64,000 nucleotides of DNA from positions 1 to 64,000 of the forward strand of contig NZ_CP034465.1 in the NCBI RefSeq assembly GCF_003955755.1, given 5' to 3'. The notes beneath the pieces were generated by a model that was given only the letters and a program-made list of their open reading frames with translations, was not told the DNA's origin and did no database searches. A program made the position numbers and the translations under genes. The DNA comes from Jeotgalibaca ciconiae (GTDB lineage: Bacteria > Bacillota > Bacilli > Lactobacillales > Aerococcaceae). Shown piece by piece: positions 52,626-63,026 of the stretch; position 1 is the first letter of the stretch, and every line of letters begins with the position of its first letter.

Positions 52626-54605
52626 CTATTTCTTTTTAACTGTTTCAACAATATGCCCTTCTTGATAGGCAGCTAACAATTTTTGTAAATCCTGTACTTG
52701 CTGTGTTAAGCGAATGCCCACATCTGTTTCTCGTACAGTCTTCCGTTCTAATTCCTTATCTACGATTCTGCGTGTAGAAACAATATCAATTTCATTTACT
52801 AATGCGTCATGGACAGAAGTAAATGGCTGATGTGAAACAAGTTGCATGCCAAATGAATTATAAAGCAAGGTATATCCAGCCAGTCCGGTCGTATCTTGAT
52901 AAGCCTTTGAAAAACCACCATCAATGACGATTAATTTGCCGTCCGCTTTTAATGGGTTTTCGCCTCTTTTTTCTTTTACTGGCGTATGTCCATTAATAAT
53001 ATGACCTTTTGATGGATCCAGTCCGAATTCTTCTAAAATTCGTTCACAAGTCTCGACATTGTCTCGTTCTTTGTAATAAATATTTTTTTCTTCAATATGC
53101 GTTCTTTTATCACTGATATATAGTCGCTCAAAAGTAGTCATTTTGTCTTTTCCAAATAAAGAAGAAGCTTTGCCTTCCCACTGGTACCAAATATAATCCA
53201 GGTATTCTTGATTTTCCTTTTTCCGATTTAAATATCCCTTACGCAATACATCTTCATATTTATCCAGCAAAGCTTTACCGCTATATTTTTTTTGGTTGAT
53301 TGTCATCTCCATGAAGCTGCCATCTTTGTTTAGTGGGACGCATCCATGGAATAATAAATTCTCATTGTATTTTAAATACATACTGCCTCTGCTATACAGA
53401 AACTGAATATGTTTATGGAGACGTTCTGAATTCAAGAAACCATCCATTAATTTCTGAACAACGACTTCTTCTTCCTCTGTTAGCTTGTATGGATTTTTTG
53501 GATCAATCGTTGGGAAATAATCGCAAGTTAATGGATATTCTTTCCCACCAAGCATGATAGTCCCTTTCGCATAATCAATTTTCGATAAAAGCAAACGATC
53601 ATCCATCTCAAATTCAGGGTGGCGCTTGATAATTTCTCCTTCTAACTTAAATTGGATAATAGAAATTGCTTGATTCATTTTGGCAATTTGACGGATTTCT
53701 TCGGGGTAAATCTTTTCTTCAGAATCTGGATTAATTTTTGGCATAAAAGGCTCATAGCGATCCTCTAAATAATTCATCTCTGAAAATAGCATCAAAGAAC
53801 GCAAAGAAATTCCATAAGCATCTTCAATAATCTCTAGATTATCATAGCGGGCACAGATGCGGATAACATTCGCCATACAGGCCGCCGATCCACTCGCCGC
53901 CCCCATCCATAAGACATCATGGTTTCCCCATTGAATATCCAGCTCGTGTCCATCCATCAAAGTATCGATGATACGATCCGGGTAAGGACCCCGATCATAA
54001 ATATCTCCCACCACATGCAGATGATCCACTACTAGTCGCTGAATGACATAGGCAAAAGCAGCAATCAATTCTTTTCCACGTTTTAAAGAAATTACCGTCT
54101 TAATAATCTTATCATAGTAGTCTTCTTTATTCGACATAATCGTATCTTTGAATAAAAGTTCTTCAATTATGTATGCATAATCTGACGGTAAAGCTTTCCG
54201 TACTTTTGAACGTGTATATTTTGATACAACAAAAGCACACAGTTCAGTAATTCGCGTTGTCGTTAAAATGAAAAACTCTTCGATTTCTTCTTGTGTTTCC
54301 AAAGATGAAACAATCAAATCAATTTTCTTATCTGGATAATAAATAATAGTAGCCAATTGATTCATTTCTTTGCTACTCAATCTGCCTTGGAAAATTTCTT
54401 TAATTTTTTCTTTTACGTTTCCTGAACCGTTCCTAAGTACATGCTGTACTGCATAGTACTCCCCATGCAAATCACTAATAAAGTGCTCAGTAGCTTTCGG
54501 TAAATTCATAATCGCTTCTAGATTTATTATTTCAGTCACTGTATCAGCAATTGTAGGATACTCCTTAGAAAGTAAACGTAGATACTTATCAGTTTGAACA
54601 ATCAT
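52626..54605 (-). CDS. fbp: Fructose-1,6-bisphosphatase class III
   Basis: 659 residues, the large Firmicute type related to metallophosphatases rather than to the common FBPases. The motifs are FISDLHGEYYAVQHVLRNGS, VVGDIYDRGPYPDRIIDTLM, DIQWGNHDVLWMGAASGS and GHIINGHTPVKEKRGENPLK. It converts fructose 1,6-bisphosphate to fructose 6-phosphate for gluconeogenesis. It starts at ATG 54605 after a GGAGG site and precedes the histidine phosphatase gene. Confidence 0.95.
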   Translation of the reverse strand: MIVQTDKYLRLLSKEYPTIADTVTEIINLEAIMNLPKATEHFISDLHGEYYAVQHVLRNGSGNVKEKIKEIFQGRLSSKEMNQLATIIYYPDKKIDLIVSSLETQEEIEEFFILTTTRITELCAFVVSKYTRSKVRKALPSDYAYIIEELLFKDTIMSNKEDYYDKIIKTVISLKRGKELIAAFAYVIQRLVVDHLHVVGDIYDRGPYPDRIIDTLMDGHELDIQWGNHDVLWMGAASGSAACMANVIRICARYDNLEIIEDAYGISLRSLMLFSEMNYLEDRYEPFMPKINPDSEEKIYPEEIRQIAKMNQAISIIQFKLEGEIIKRHPEFEMDDRLLLSKIDYAKGTIMLGGKEYPLTCDYFPTIDPKNPYKLTEEEEVVVQKLMDGFLNSERLHKHIQFLYSRGSMYLKYNENLLFHGCVPLNKDGSFMEMTINQKKYSGKALLDKYEDVLRKGYLNRKKENQEYLDYIWYQWEGKASSLFGKDKMTTFERLYISDKRTHIEEKNIYYKERDNVETCERILEEFGLDPSKGHIINGHTPVKEKRGENPLKADGKLIVIDGGFSKAYQDTTGLAGYTLLYNSFGMQLVSHQPFTSVHDALVNEIDIVSTRRIVDKELERKTVRETDVGIRLTQQVQDLQKLLAAYQEGHIVETVKKK

Positions 54606-54740
54606 ATGACTACCTCCAATTCAAGAATCATATATGTTGAATCTATATGATTCTATTTATCATAGCTTCTAAATGTGAAAATGAACAGAGAAAAATGATT
54701 TTTCATAAGATATTTTAATGAAACACATTAATTTCGTCAC

Positions 54741-54776
54741 AAAAAAGAAAGCATAGTAAATTCTATGCCCTCTTTC
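54741..54776 (-). terminator. Terminator after smpB
   Basis: GCATAG and CTATGC (54751-54768) form a small hairpin. The minus strand continues TTTCTTTTTTGTG. Confidence 0.6.
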
Positions 54777-54781
54777 AAAAA

Positions 54782-55240
54782 TCAATGATTTTTTAATGCT
54801 CTTTCTACTTCCCGTTTCATATCTTTTTGCTTTAGTGACTCTCGCTTGTCATACTTCTTTTTCCCTTTTGCTACACCGATCAGTACTTTTGCATACCCAT
54901 CTTTAATGTATACCTTTAAAGGGACAATGGTTATTCCTTGAGTTTTTGTCTGACCAGCTAACGATTGAATTTGTTTTTTATGTAACAACAATTTTCTAGA
55001 TCGTATCGGGTCATGATTAAAGATATTTCCTTTTTCGAATGGGCTGATATGTACATTTTGAAGTATCGCTTCTCCGTTATGAATCGTAACGTAGCCATCC
55101 CGTATATTAATCTTTCCACCGCGGATTGACTTAATTTCAGTTCCTTTTAGCACCATTCCAGCTTCAAAAGTTTCTAAAATTGTATATTCATATCGTGCTT
55201 GCCTGTTCTGAGCTAATACTTTCCCTTCTCCCTTTGGCAT
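54782..55240 (-). CDS. smpB: SsrA-binding protein SmpB
   Basis: 152 residues: [20 protein letters not shown], then [20 protein letters not shown] and the basic tail [20 protein letters not shown]. SmpB binds the tRNA-like part of tmRNA and positions it in the ribosome decoding centre. It follows rnr by 31 bp; the partner ssrA lies 3 kb downstream on the same strand. RNase R, encoded upstream, degrades the defective mRNA in the same pathway. Confidence 0.97.
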   Translation of the reverse strand: MPKGEGKVLAQNRQARYEYTILETFEAGMVLKGTEIKSIRGGKINIRDGYVTIHNGEAILQNVHISPFEKGNIFNHDPIRSRKLLLHKKQIQSLAGQTKTQGITIVPLKVYIKDGYAKVLIGVAKGKKKYDKRESLKQKDMKREVERALKNH

Positions 55241-55271
55241 CCCTTATACCTCTATTTCTCATTCAAAATTT

Positions 55272-57605
55272 TTATCTTCGCTTTCTTTTTCGGGTCTTCT
55301 TTTGTTCTGGTTTTGTTGAGTCTTTTCTTTTTCTTCTTGACCCTTTTAAAGCGTTCTCTGGCTTACTTGAAGATTTTTTCTTATCTTTCTTCTTGCGGCC
55401 AGTTGTCTGTATTTCTTGATTATACACTGTCAATTCATCATCTTCAACCAACGCAAAATCTATCTCTCGTGAGTCCACGTCTGCTTTCGTTACTTCAATC
55501 CGTACTTTTTGACCGATTCGGTATATGATGCCTGTACGTTCTCCCAACAATACCATGTGACTTTCCAGATAGTTAAAGTAATCCTGTTTCATGTTCGAGA
55601 TGTGAATAAGCCCCTCTACTGTATTTGGCAATTCAACAAAAATACCAAATTTTGTAACAGAGCTGATCACTCCTTCGAATTGTTCGCCGACCTTATCAAC
55701 CATAAACTCTGTTTTCTTCAAGGATTCTGTCTCGCGTTCTGCATCAACTGACCTACGTTCGGTTACAGAACTTTGAATGGCGATTTCTGGCAATTTATTT
55801 TCCCATTTTTCTCTTTGAGTATCTGTTTGTTCATGAAGTAAATATTGACGAAGCAAACGATGAACAATCAAATCAGGATATCGACGGATTGGTGAAGTAA
55901 AATGCGTATAATCCTTCGTAGCTAGGCCATAATGGCCAATAGGATCTGTATCGTATTTCGCTTGTTTCATACTGCGTAATAAGACACTGGAAACCACTGC
56001 ATTATAGGGTTCGTTTTCAGTTTGTTTCAATACTTGTTGAAGTTGTTTCGGCTTAATGTTTTCATTAGATCCGGTGACAACAATTCCAAAAGTTGTCACG
56101 AACTCCATAAAACGCAACATTTTAACTGGATCTGGCTGTTCATGAATTCGATAAATAGCAGGTAATTTTCTTCGGGTGAAATGTCCTGCCACTGTTTCAT
56201 TTGCAGCTAACATAAAGGATTCAATCAAACGTTCTCCCACGCCCCGTTCAACGACATAAATGTCTAATGGATGACCTTCTTCATCCACAATGATTTTTGA
56301 CTCGTTTGTATCAAAATCGATTGAACCTCTTGATTTACGTTTCTTTTCTAAAGTTTTATGAAGTTTGCCCATATCCTCCAGCATATCAACAAACTCAATA
56401 AATTCATCCCTTGTTTTACGATCACGATCATCGAGAATTGCATTCACAGCCGTATAAGTAAAGCGTTGATTCGAATTGATGATACTCGGGAAAATCTCGT
56501 ATCTTACAACTTCTCCTTTATGGTCCATCTCCATTACACAAGACATCGCTAGGCGGTCTTCATTTGGTAACAGTGAGCAAACTCCATTAGACAGCTTTTG
56601 AGGAAGCATTGGCACAACCCGGTCTGTTAAGTACACACTCGTACCACGGTCAAACGCCTCTCGGTCGATGGGTGAATTCTCAGTCACATAATAAGATACA
56701 TCAGCAATATGGACGCCTAATTCATAGTTCCCATTTGATAAAATTTTGAAGGATATCGCATCATCCAAGTCTTTTGCATCTGCGCCATCAATAGTAATGG
56801 TAACTTCATCTCGTAAATCTTTTCGATTCGCTATTTCTTTTTCAGGAATTTCAAAAGGAATTTCTTCTGCTTGCGTGATGGCATCTTCCGGAAATTCAGT
56901 TGGAATTCCTAATTTGTATAGAATCGACAAAATATCGACACCAGGAGCATTTTTATGACCGATTTCTTGTGTAACGACCCCAATCATTGAAACAGGATTT
57001 TCTGCTGATGGATACTCCACTACTTCAGTTACACAGATACTCCCTTCCACAGGATGAATTCCTGTTGGGAGAATGTATTGAATCATATGGCTGATTTTAT
57101 TGTCTTGCGGTACGATATAACCAAGATAGCCTGTTTCTTCCCGGCGGCTTGCATCATAAGGAAAGAACTCTCCTACAATCCGATTGGTTTTACGGTTAAT
57201 GACTTTCGTGACTTTACCTTCTGGTCCTTTGTTATTCCATGGTTCTGGTTTGCTAATAATTTTTACTTCGACTTGATCGCCTTCCATAGCACTTCCAGTA
57301 TGATCACGAGAGACATAAATATCCTCTTCGGTTGGATCATAATCAACAAAGCCAAATCCACGCTCGTTGCTTCGGAAAATACCGACGATTGTCGAATCGC
57401 TTCTTTTGATACGGAACTTTCCTTCTCGATTTAAAAGAATGGTCCCTTCTTGTTCTGCTTTTGCGATTGCTTTGACTAATTGATTAAAACTTTTGGAATC
57501 TTCATAGCCTAATGCACTGCTTAGCTGTTTAACGGAGTAGCTCTCAAATTCATTCTCCTTCAAATAATGAAGCACTTCTTCTAAAACTTGTTCAGCTTTC
57601 GTCAT
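55272..57605 (-). CDS. rnr: Ribonuclease R
   Basis: 777 residues. N-terminal winged helix (to about 70), cold-shock-like domains, the RNB catalytic domain with TITIDGADAKDLDDAISFKI and SPIDREAFDRGTSVYLTDRV, HFTSPIRRYPDLIVHRLLRQ, an S1 domain with FEGVISSVTKFGIFVELPNT, and a long Lys/Arg-rich tail. It degrades structured RNA 3' to 5' and, with tmRNA and SmpB, non-stop messages. ATG 57605 overlaps the esterase stop (ATGA) and is preferred over 57623. Confidence 0.96.
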   Translation of the reverse strand: MTKAEQVLEEVLHYLKENEFESYSVKQLSSALGYEDSKSFNQLVKAIAKAEQEGTILLNREGKFRIKRSDSTIVGIFRSNERGFGFVDYDPTEEDIYVSRDHTGSAMEGDQVEVKIISKPEPWNNKGPEGKVTKVINRKTNRIVGEFFPYDASRREETGYLGYIVPQDNKISHMIQYILPTGIHPVEGSICVTEVVEYPSAENPVSMIGVVTQEIGHKNAPGVDILSILYKLGIPTEFPEDAITQAEEIPFEIPEKEIANRKDLRDEVTITIDGADAKDLDDAISFKILSNGNYELGVHIADVSYYVTENSPIDREAFDRGTSVYLTDRVVPMLPQKLSNGVCSLLPNEDRLAMSCVMEMDHKGEVVRYEIFPSIINSNQRFTYTAVNAILDDRDRKTRDEFIEFVDMLEDMGKLHKTLEKKRKSRGSIDFDTNESKIIVDEEGHPLDIYVVERGVGERLIESFMLAANETVAGHFTRRKLPAIYRIHEQPDPVKMLRFMEFVTTFGIVVTGSNENIKPKQLQQVLKQTENEPYNAVVSSVLLRSMKQAKYDTDPIGHYGLATKDYTHFTSPIRRYPDLIVHRLLRQYLLHEQTDTQREKWENKLPEIAIQSSVTERRSVDAERETESLKKTEFMVDKVGEQFEGVISSVTKFGIFVELPNTVEGLIHISNMKQDYFNYLESHMVLLGERTGIIYRIGQKVRIEVTKADVDSREIDFALVEDDELTVYNQEIQTTGRKKKDKKKSSSKPENALKGSRRKRKDSTKPEQKKTRKRKRR

Positions 57606-58366
57606 ACGCTTCCCTCTTTCCAATTTAAGTTGTCTAGAAAATCAATTACCGTTTCCTCAAAATCATATCGTTTTGCTCCAACTGTAATCACATGTGTCGA
57701 CTCGGGGAAAAAATGAAAATCCACTTTTGCATTCGTGATGGCGTCCCGCAGTACACGACCATTCATATAATCGATCAATTCATCTTTTCCAGATGAAGCG
57801 ATATAATAAGGTACGTCAATTGTATCGAGTTCGGCTTGAACAAGGTTGGTAAACAAATGAATTTCATTCATTTGTTCTCCTAATTTTTGCTTGATGCGAT
57901 CAATGCTCGATTCAATCTCGTCCTTATCCATTCCCATCTGCTTATTGAATGACCGATAATAATTCACAAATGCAGCTGGTACTTTGCTCTCGCCAATATT
58001 TAGTATTGGCGAGTTGAACGATCCACCCCCAATATAGTCTCCTGTTTCCAAAAGTCTTGTTGCCACTATTCCACCTAAGGACAAGCCCATAACAACAATT
58101 TCTGTGTATCCTTTTGAATGCAAGAACGCTGTTGCTTTTTCAGCATCTTCTACCCATACTTCAGGACTGCCTTTATCTAAAATGTCTTCAAAACGTTCTG
58201 TCGCATGACCTGTAAATTGAGGAGAATAAACAGTATATCCATTTCGCTCTAATGTTCTGCCTAACATTCGAACGTCATTTGAGCTGCCCGTATAAGCATG
58301 TAAAAGTAATACCGCCCGGCTTCCTTTCTCAAAGAAAAATGGTTCTGGTAATTTTACTTCTTTCAT
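57602..58366 (-). CDS. Carboxylesterase/monoglyceride-lipase-like hydrolase
   Basis: 254 residues of the alpha/beta hydrolase fold. It has AVLLLHAYTGSSNDVRMLGR (oxyanion region), the nucleophile serine in VVMGLSLGGIVATRLLE (about residue 97), Asp in ASSGKDELIDY and His in FFPESTHVITVGAKRYDFEE. The best match in type is the thermostable Est30-like esterases, which hydrolyse short-chain esters. The gene between secG and rnr is a common arrangement in Bacilli. Its stop overlaps the rnr start by four bases. Confidence 0.88.
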   Translation of the reverse strand: MKEVKLPEPFFFEKGSRAVLLLHAYTGSSNDVRMLGRTLERNGYTVYSPQFTGHATERFEDILDKGSPEVWVEDAEKATAFLHSKGYTEIVVMGLSLGGIVATRLLETGDYIGGGSFNSPILNIGESKVPAAFVNYYRSFNKQMGMDKDEIESSIDRIKQKLGEQMNEIHLFTNLVQAELDTIDVPYYIASSGKDELIDYMNGRVLRDAITNAKVDFHFFPESTHVITVGAKRYDFEETVIDFLDNLNWKEGSV

Positions 58367-58433
58367 ATCATAACTCCTCTATCTGTGTTCTATAATTATT
58401 GTACTTTAGATTAAGAAAAAAACCTACTAAATA

Positions 58434-58460
58434 GAAAAAGGAACTCGAACAAAAAGTTCC
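58434..58460 (-). terminator. Possible terminator after secG
   Basis: GGAACT and AGTTCC (58440-58445, 58455-58460) pair and are followed by TTTTTCTATTTAG on the minus strand. A second hairpin GTGTTTCA/TGAAACAC at 58499-58519 lacks a T-run. Confidence 0.5.
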
Positions 58461-58537
58461 AGCCCCTTTCCTTTTTTATTTCATTAATGATTGTAAGAGT
58501 GTTTCAAAAAATGAAACACATAAAAAGCTTTTCTTAA

Positions 58538-58771
58538 TTAATTTGAAGACAAGTAGGCAAGTGCAATAGCAATCACAATAAAGGCAAAACCTAGTACTGC
58601 AGTAACTCGTCTAAGACCAGCTTCAAATCCTCTTGCTTTTTGTTTTCCAAATAACTGTTCTGCTCCACCGCTTAATGCACTAGCAGCATTAGTTTTAGAT
58701 GGTTGTAACAAGACAGCTATAATCAGTAGAATCGATACAATTATTAAAGCGATTAATAAGACGTCGTACAA
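58538..58771 (-). CDS. secG: Preprotein translocase subunit SecG
   Basis: 77 residues with two membrane helices: LLIALIIVSILLIIAVLLQP at the start, the conserved loop SALSGGAEQLFGKQKARG, and VTAVLGFAFIVIAIALAYL. SecG is the small accessory subunit of the SecYEG channel. An AAGGAGG site precedes the start. It stands before the esterase and rnr, as in many Firmicutes. Confidence 0.95.
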   Translation of the reverse strand: MYDVLLIALIIVSILLIIAVLLQPSKTNAASALSGGAEQLFGKQKARGFEAGLRRVTAVLGFAFIVIAIALAYLSSN

Positions 58772-58840
58772 TGGTGGACCTCCTTCAAATACTACCGCTT
58801 AGTATAACATAATTCCATCTGTGTTTCTAGCATCGATAAA

Positions 58841-60097
58841 CTATTTTTTGTGCTTTTCTGTTTCCAAATCATGCATGAATAGTCCGCTTAATAATTTTGG
58901 TTCAAACCAAGTTGATTTTGGCGGCATTTGCTCCCCCAAATCAGAGACCGACAACAATTGCTCCATAGATGTTGGATACAAGGAAAACGCGATTGTGTCT
59001 TCACGATCATTTGCCATATTCATTAATGATTCCGTTCCATGAATGCCGCCGATAAAATCAAGTCGCTGATCTGTTTTTGGATCAGTGATTCCGAATATCG
59101 GTTCAAAGAAATAATTTTGCAGCAAGGATGCATCCAATGTATCTACATAATTCTTTGGTAATTTTTCTTCTTTTATTGTTAACTTATACCATTGGTTATC
59201 CACATACATGCCGAATGTACCTTGTGTAGTAGGTTGATATATTTCTTCTTTCAAGGCACCAATAGTAAAGTACTCTTCAATTTGTTTCCAATTATCTGCA
59301 GTTAATTTTCCTTTGACCAAACGATTATAAGGTAATATTTCTAACTGTGAAGTTGGAAATGCAATTCCTAAGAAATAATTTAATTCTGAATCAGCAGGTT
59401 CATCGGGAAATTCTTCTCTTCTTTGTTTTGTAATTTTTGCAGCAGCTTCCATTCGGTGATGGCCATCTGCTATATAAAGGTTCTCAATGTCATTTGCAAA
59501 AGTATTTGTTATCTTTTCGACGAGTTCATGATCATCGATTCTCCAAATATAATGCTCTACATTATAGAAACTTTCAAAACAATAAATACCCATTTTTTTG
59601 TCTTTGTATTCCAACAATGAACGAGAAAGTTCCTCATGATCACGGAATGTCAAGAAAATCGGACTCGTGTTTGCATCTAGCGCGTCGTTATGTCGAATGC
59701 GGTCTACTTCCTTATCTGGTCTTGTTTTTTCATGAACTTTTATTTTTTTCGTTAAATAATCATCCACTGAAATAGCCATTACAATCCCATACTGAGCTCT
59801 TCCATTACGAGTCAAGCGATATAAATAATAAGCCGGCTCTTCTTCCTTTACCAACCATCCTTTATTTAGAAAATTATGATAATTTTCTTTCGCTTTTTCA
59901 TAAACTTGATCATCATCTACTGGAACGTCGTCTGATAAATCTACTTCAGCTCGGTCAATACGCAAAAAGGACTTTGGATTTTTAGATGCTAATTCTTTTG
60001 CTTCTGGAACGTTGACTACATCATATGGAAGACTCGCTACTCTATCAACATCATATGAATTGGGACGAATTGCACGAAATGGTTTTATTTGTACCAT
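58841..60097 (-). CDS. DUF1015 family protein
   Basis: 418 residues starting MVQIKPFRAIRPNSYDVDRV, then ASLPYDVVNVPEAKEL, KSFLRIDRAEVDL and the conserved ADGHHRMEAAAK at about residues 205-216 (a ParB-like nucleotide-binding signature). It is encoded directly after serA, a frequent pairing in Firmicutes and archaea. Known members include a kinase that phosphorylates free serine (SerK-like); since the gene follows serC-serA, a role in serine metabolism is likely, but not proven for this protein. Confidence 0.88.
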   Translation of the reverse strand: MVQIKPFRAIRPNSYDVDRVASLPYDVVNVPEAKELASKNPKSFLRIDRAEVDLSDDVPVDDDQVYEKAKENYHNFLNKGWLVKEEEPAYYLYRLTRNGRAQYGIVMAISVDDYLTKKIKVHEKTRPDKEVDRIRHNDALDANTSPIFLTFRDHEELSRSLLEYKDKKMGIYCFESFYNVEHYIWRIDDHELVEKITNTFANDIENLYIADGHHRMEAAAKITKQRREEFPDEPADSELNYFLGIAFPTSQLEILPYNRLVKGKLTADNWKQIEEYFTIGALKEEIYQPTTQGTFGMYVDNQWYKLTIKEEKLPKNYVDTLDASLLQNYFFEPIFGITDPKTDQRLDFIGGIHGTESLMNMANDREDTIAFSLYPTSMEQLLSVSDLGEQMPPKSTWFEPKLLSGLFMHDLETEKHKK

Positions 60098-60105
60098 CTT
60101 TTTTA

Positions 60106-61278
60106 TTACTTCCTTTCTATCACTCTTGTCTTCAAGACACCATTGATTTCTTGAACTTGATTGATAACTTCTTCCAATAATGATGATTCAATTTCCGGTA
60201 TATCAATCACTGTATAAGCAAAATTTCCACGGCTACGGTTCAGAATATTATCGATATTTACGAAATGTTTCGCTAAAATTGCTGAAATCTGCCCAATCAT
60301 ATTTGGTACATTTCGATTAACAATTGTAATCCGTTTAGCAGACTGCAATGGTACATCAATAGTTGGAAAGTTAACAGAGTTAATGATATTTCCTGTTTCC
60401 AAGAAGTATTTAAGAGTATTGACTGCCATAATTGAACATTGGACTTCTGCTTCTTCGGTTGACGCACCTAGGTGAGGGAACATCATTATTCGATCATGTC
60501 CAAAAAATTCTCTTTCTGCAAAGTCTGTTACATATTTTGATAATTTTCCATTATCGAGAGCTTCAATCAAATCTTCTTTAACAATTAACTCATTACGAGC
60601 AAAGTTTAACAGGACAGCTCCATCTTTCATCATATTGATAAATTCTTTGTTTACATATCCTGCTGTATTACCATTTACAGGAATATGAATAGAAATATAG
60701 TCCGCATCACGCAATACTTCTTGCAAAGACTTTGCTTTTTTCACGCGACTTGAAATGTTCCAAGCTGTTTCTACTGAAACATACGGATCATAGCCGATAA
60801 CATCCATCTTTAAATGATAAGCATCCGTAGCAAGCAAAGAACCAATTGCCCCTAGACCGATTACTCCTAATGTTTTCCCAGCTAATTCCCTTCCTGCAAA
60901 TTGTTTTTTCCCTGCTTCAACTTGTTCGGAAATATCATCGCCTTCTAATTCTTTTAGCCAATTGATTCCTCGGTAAATCGGTCTAGCAGCCATGATCAGT
61001 CCGGCAATAACCATTTCTTTTACAGCATTCGCGTTTGCTCCTGGCGTATTAAAAACAACGATTCCTTCTTCAGAGCAACGATCAACCGGAATGTTATTCA
61101 CTCCTGCTCCCGCTCTTGCGATCGAAACTAAATTTTCATTGAACGCCATATCATGAATCTTTTTACTTCTTAGTAAAAGTGCTTCAGGCTCTTTCGTTTC
61201 GTTTAAGGTATATTTATCTTTTTCCAGCAGATTTAGGCCTTCTGTTGCAATCATATTAAACGTTTGAATATCTTTCAT
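60106..61278 (-). CDS. serA: D-3-phosphoglycerate dehydrogenase
   Basis: 390 residues. It has the NAD-binding motif LGVIGLGAIGSLLATDA, the conserved LNFARNELIVKEDLIEALDN, and the catalytic FPHLGASTEEAEVQCSIMAV. A C-terminal ACT domain (about 320-390, IVNRNVPNMIGQISAILAKH) binds regulators. It oxidises 3-phosphoglycerate, the first step to serine. The N-terminal part is short, as in the type without the intervening domain. Its ATG overlaps the serC stop by one base (TAATG). Confidence 0.95.
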   Translation of the reverse strand: MKDIQTFNMIATEGLNLLEKDKYTLNETKEPEALLLRSKKIHDMAFNENLVSIARAGAGVNNIPVDRCSEEGIVVFNTPGANANAVKEMVIAGLIMAARPIYRGINWLKELEGDDISEQVEAGKKQFAGRELAGKTLGVIGLGAIGSLLATDAYHLKMDVIGYDPYVSVETAWNISSRVKKAKSLQEVLRDADYISIHIPVNGNTAGYVNKEFINMMKDGAVLLNFARNELIVKEDLIEALDNGKLSKYVTDFAEREFFGHDRIMMFPHLGASTEEAEVQCSIMAVNTLKYFLETGNIINSVNFPTIDVPLQSAKRITIVNRNVPNMIGQISAILAKHFVNIDNILNRSRGNFAYTVIDIPEIESSLLEEVINQVQEINGVLKTRVIERK

Positions 61279-62363
61279 TAATCGTTAGCTCCTCTATTGT
61301 TTTCAAATTCTTTCATAAATGAAATGAGTTCTTGGACCCCTTCCAGTGGAAAAGCATTGTAAAGACTCGCTCTCATTCCACCGACTGAACGGTGTCCTTT
61401 AAGATTCACAAACCCTCTCTCCTGAGCTTCTTGAAGAAACTGCTTTGTAAGCTCGTCATCTGCGATTGTGAAAGGAATATTCGTCAATGAACGGAATTCT
61501 GTTTGTACAGGGGAAGCATACAAATTTGATTCATCAATGGCTTTATACAGTAACCCAGCTTTTTCTTGGTTTAACTTTACCATTTCAGCTACGCCTCCGA
61601 GATCCAATAACCATTCAAAGACCAATTTTGCCACGTAGATGGCAAAAGTCGGTGGGGTGTTATACATCGAACCTGAATCAACATACGTTTTATAGTCTAA
61701 CATTGTCGGTATCTCATTTGATTCTTTTATTAAATCTTCTCTTACAATCACAATCGTTACACCAGCGGGTCCAATATTTTTTTGAGCTCCTGCATAAATA
61801 ACTCCGAAATCACGGACATCGTAATTTGCAGATAGTATATTTGAAGACATATCTGCAACAACTGGAATGTCATTCCAAGTTGGTATTTCATGATAAGCTG
61901 TTCCTTCAATCGTATTATTGGAAGTGATATGAATATAATCCAAGTCTTCAGGAACTTCTTTTACTTCAGGAATGAGCGTATGTTTTTCTTTGGAAGAGTC
62001 TGCAAGTATAATCGCCCGATCTCCATAAAGTTTTGCTGCTTCTTGATAGGCTTTTTTGCCCCAAGAACCCGAAATAACATAACCCGCTTTTCCTTCTTTG
62101 AGAAGATTCATGGGTACTGCTGCAAATTGAAGGCTTGCACCGCCTTGAATAAATAACACTTTATAATTATCTGGAATATCCATTAATTTACGAAGGTGAG
62201 CTTCAGCCTCATCAATAATATTTTGAAAAAGCGAGGATCGATGACTCAACTCCATCACAGACATCCCACTATCGTTATAAGATAATAGTTCTTGTTGAGC
62301 TTTTTCTAAAACAGTTTGTGGCAGCACAGCAGGTCCAGCTGAAAAGTTCCACGTTTTTTTCAT
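61278..62363 (-). CDS. serC: Phosphoserine aminotransferase
   Basis: 361 residues: [20 protein letters not shown] at the start, [20 protein letters not shown], the PLP lysine in [19 protein letters not shown], and [19 protein letters not shown] at the end. It forms phosphoserine from phosphohydroxypyruvate and glutamate. It heads the operon serC-serA-DUF1015. A TATAAT box lies at 62418-62423 on the minus strand with a weak -35. The stretch 62424-62724 contains no gene I can support. Confidence 0.95.
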   Translation of the reverse strand: MKKTWNFSAGPAVLPQTVLEKAQQELLSYNDSGMSVMELSHRSSLFQNIIDEAEAHLRKLMDIPDNYKVLFIQGGASLQFAAVPMNLLKEGKAGYVISGSWGKKAYQEAAKLYGDRAIILADSSKEKHTLIPEVKEVPEDLDYIHITSNNTIEGTAYHEIPTWNDIPVVADMSSNILSANYDVRDFGVIYAGAQKNIGPAGVTIVIVREDLIKESNEIPTMLDYKTYVDSGSMYNTPPTFAIYVAKLVFEWLLDLGGVAEMVKLNQEKAGLLYKAIDESNLYASPVQTEFRSLTNIPFTIADDELTKQFLQEAQERGFVNLKGHRSVGGMRASLYNAFPLEGVQELISFMKEFENNRGAND

Positions 62364-62724
62364 AATATCGCCTCATTTGCTTTTTCTAATATTTTTATCA
62401 TTTGATTTTCATAAATTATTATAGCAGACTTTCATTTTTAAAAAAGGGTAAAAAGAAAATAAAATAAAAAAAGAGTTTTTCGATACCAAAATTAAATGTG
62501 ATTATTTCTGTGAAGCTTTAGAAATCAAGTCGAAGAGAGTAGGAAAAACTTTCAGCTTATATTTGCAGTCATAACATTTATCGGCAAAGGATCACTTCAT
62601 AAGTCCTCTCATTTTAGGGAGTTCACTCTTTAACGAAATAATTTTAAAAATTTCGATCTTAATTTATTTACAGCGCAAATATAGCTTAGAACTTTTGGAA
62701 AGCTTGTTTTTATAAAACATATAA

Positions 62725-62758
62725 GAAAACCTCGAGCTAACGCTCGAGGCCTTTTTAT
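62725..62758. terminator. Terminator at the end of the IS91-family element
   Basis: CCTCGAGC and GCTCGAGG (62730-62737, 62742-62749) form a GC-rich hairpin with T-rich tails on both strands. It lies just after the last ORF of the element. Confidence 0.75.
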
Positions 62759-62759
62759 T

Positions 62760-63026
62760 TTAGTGGAGACTTTCAACTCGGAGATATCGATTGTCGTAGA
62801 GGACGCCGGTGGCACCTCGGAAATATTCTGGAATCATTTCTCCCTGGCAGACTTGGCAGCTGAACCGCGGTGGGTCATGAGGATCTCCCCCATCCAGCCA
62901 ATCGAATTGCTCCACGACCTCAAGTGGAATCTCTTCCACTGCCCTGCATTGACGACAGATATAGCTCACGCTCTTGTCCTTGGGCTCTCTGTCGTAATCC
63001 TTCCTAGTCGAACCGAAGGTTTTCAA
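62760..63026 (-). CDS. Zinc-ribbon ORF of the IS91-family element
   Basis: A small protein with two CxxC pairs, YICRQCRAVEEIPLEVVEQF and RFSCQVCQGEMIPEYFRG, followed by the ending YDNRYLRVESLH. It overlaps the end of the transposase in another frame. The open frame reaches 63164, but overlap of 160 bp is unlikely; TTG 63026 is my choice, and the true start is uncertain. It may be a zinc-binding accessory protein or the displaced end of the transposase. The GC content is clearly higher than that of the chromosome genes. Confidence 0.5.
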   Translation of the reverse strand: MKTFGSTRKDYDREPKDKSVSYICRQCRAVEEIPLEVVEQFDWLDGGDPHDPPRFSCQVCQGEMIPEYFRGATGVLYDNRYLRVESLH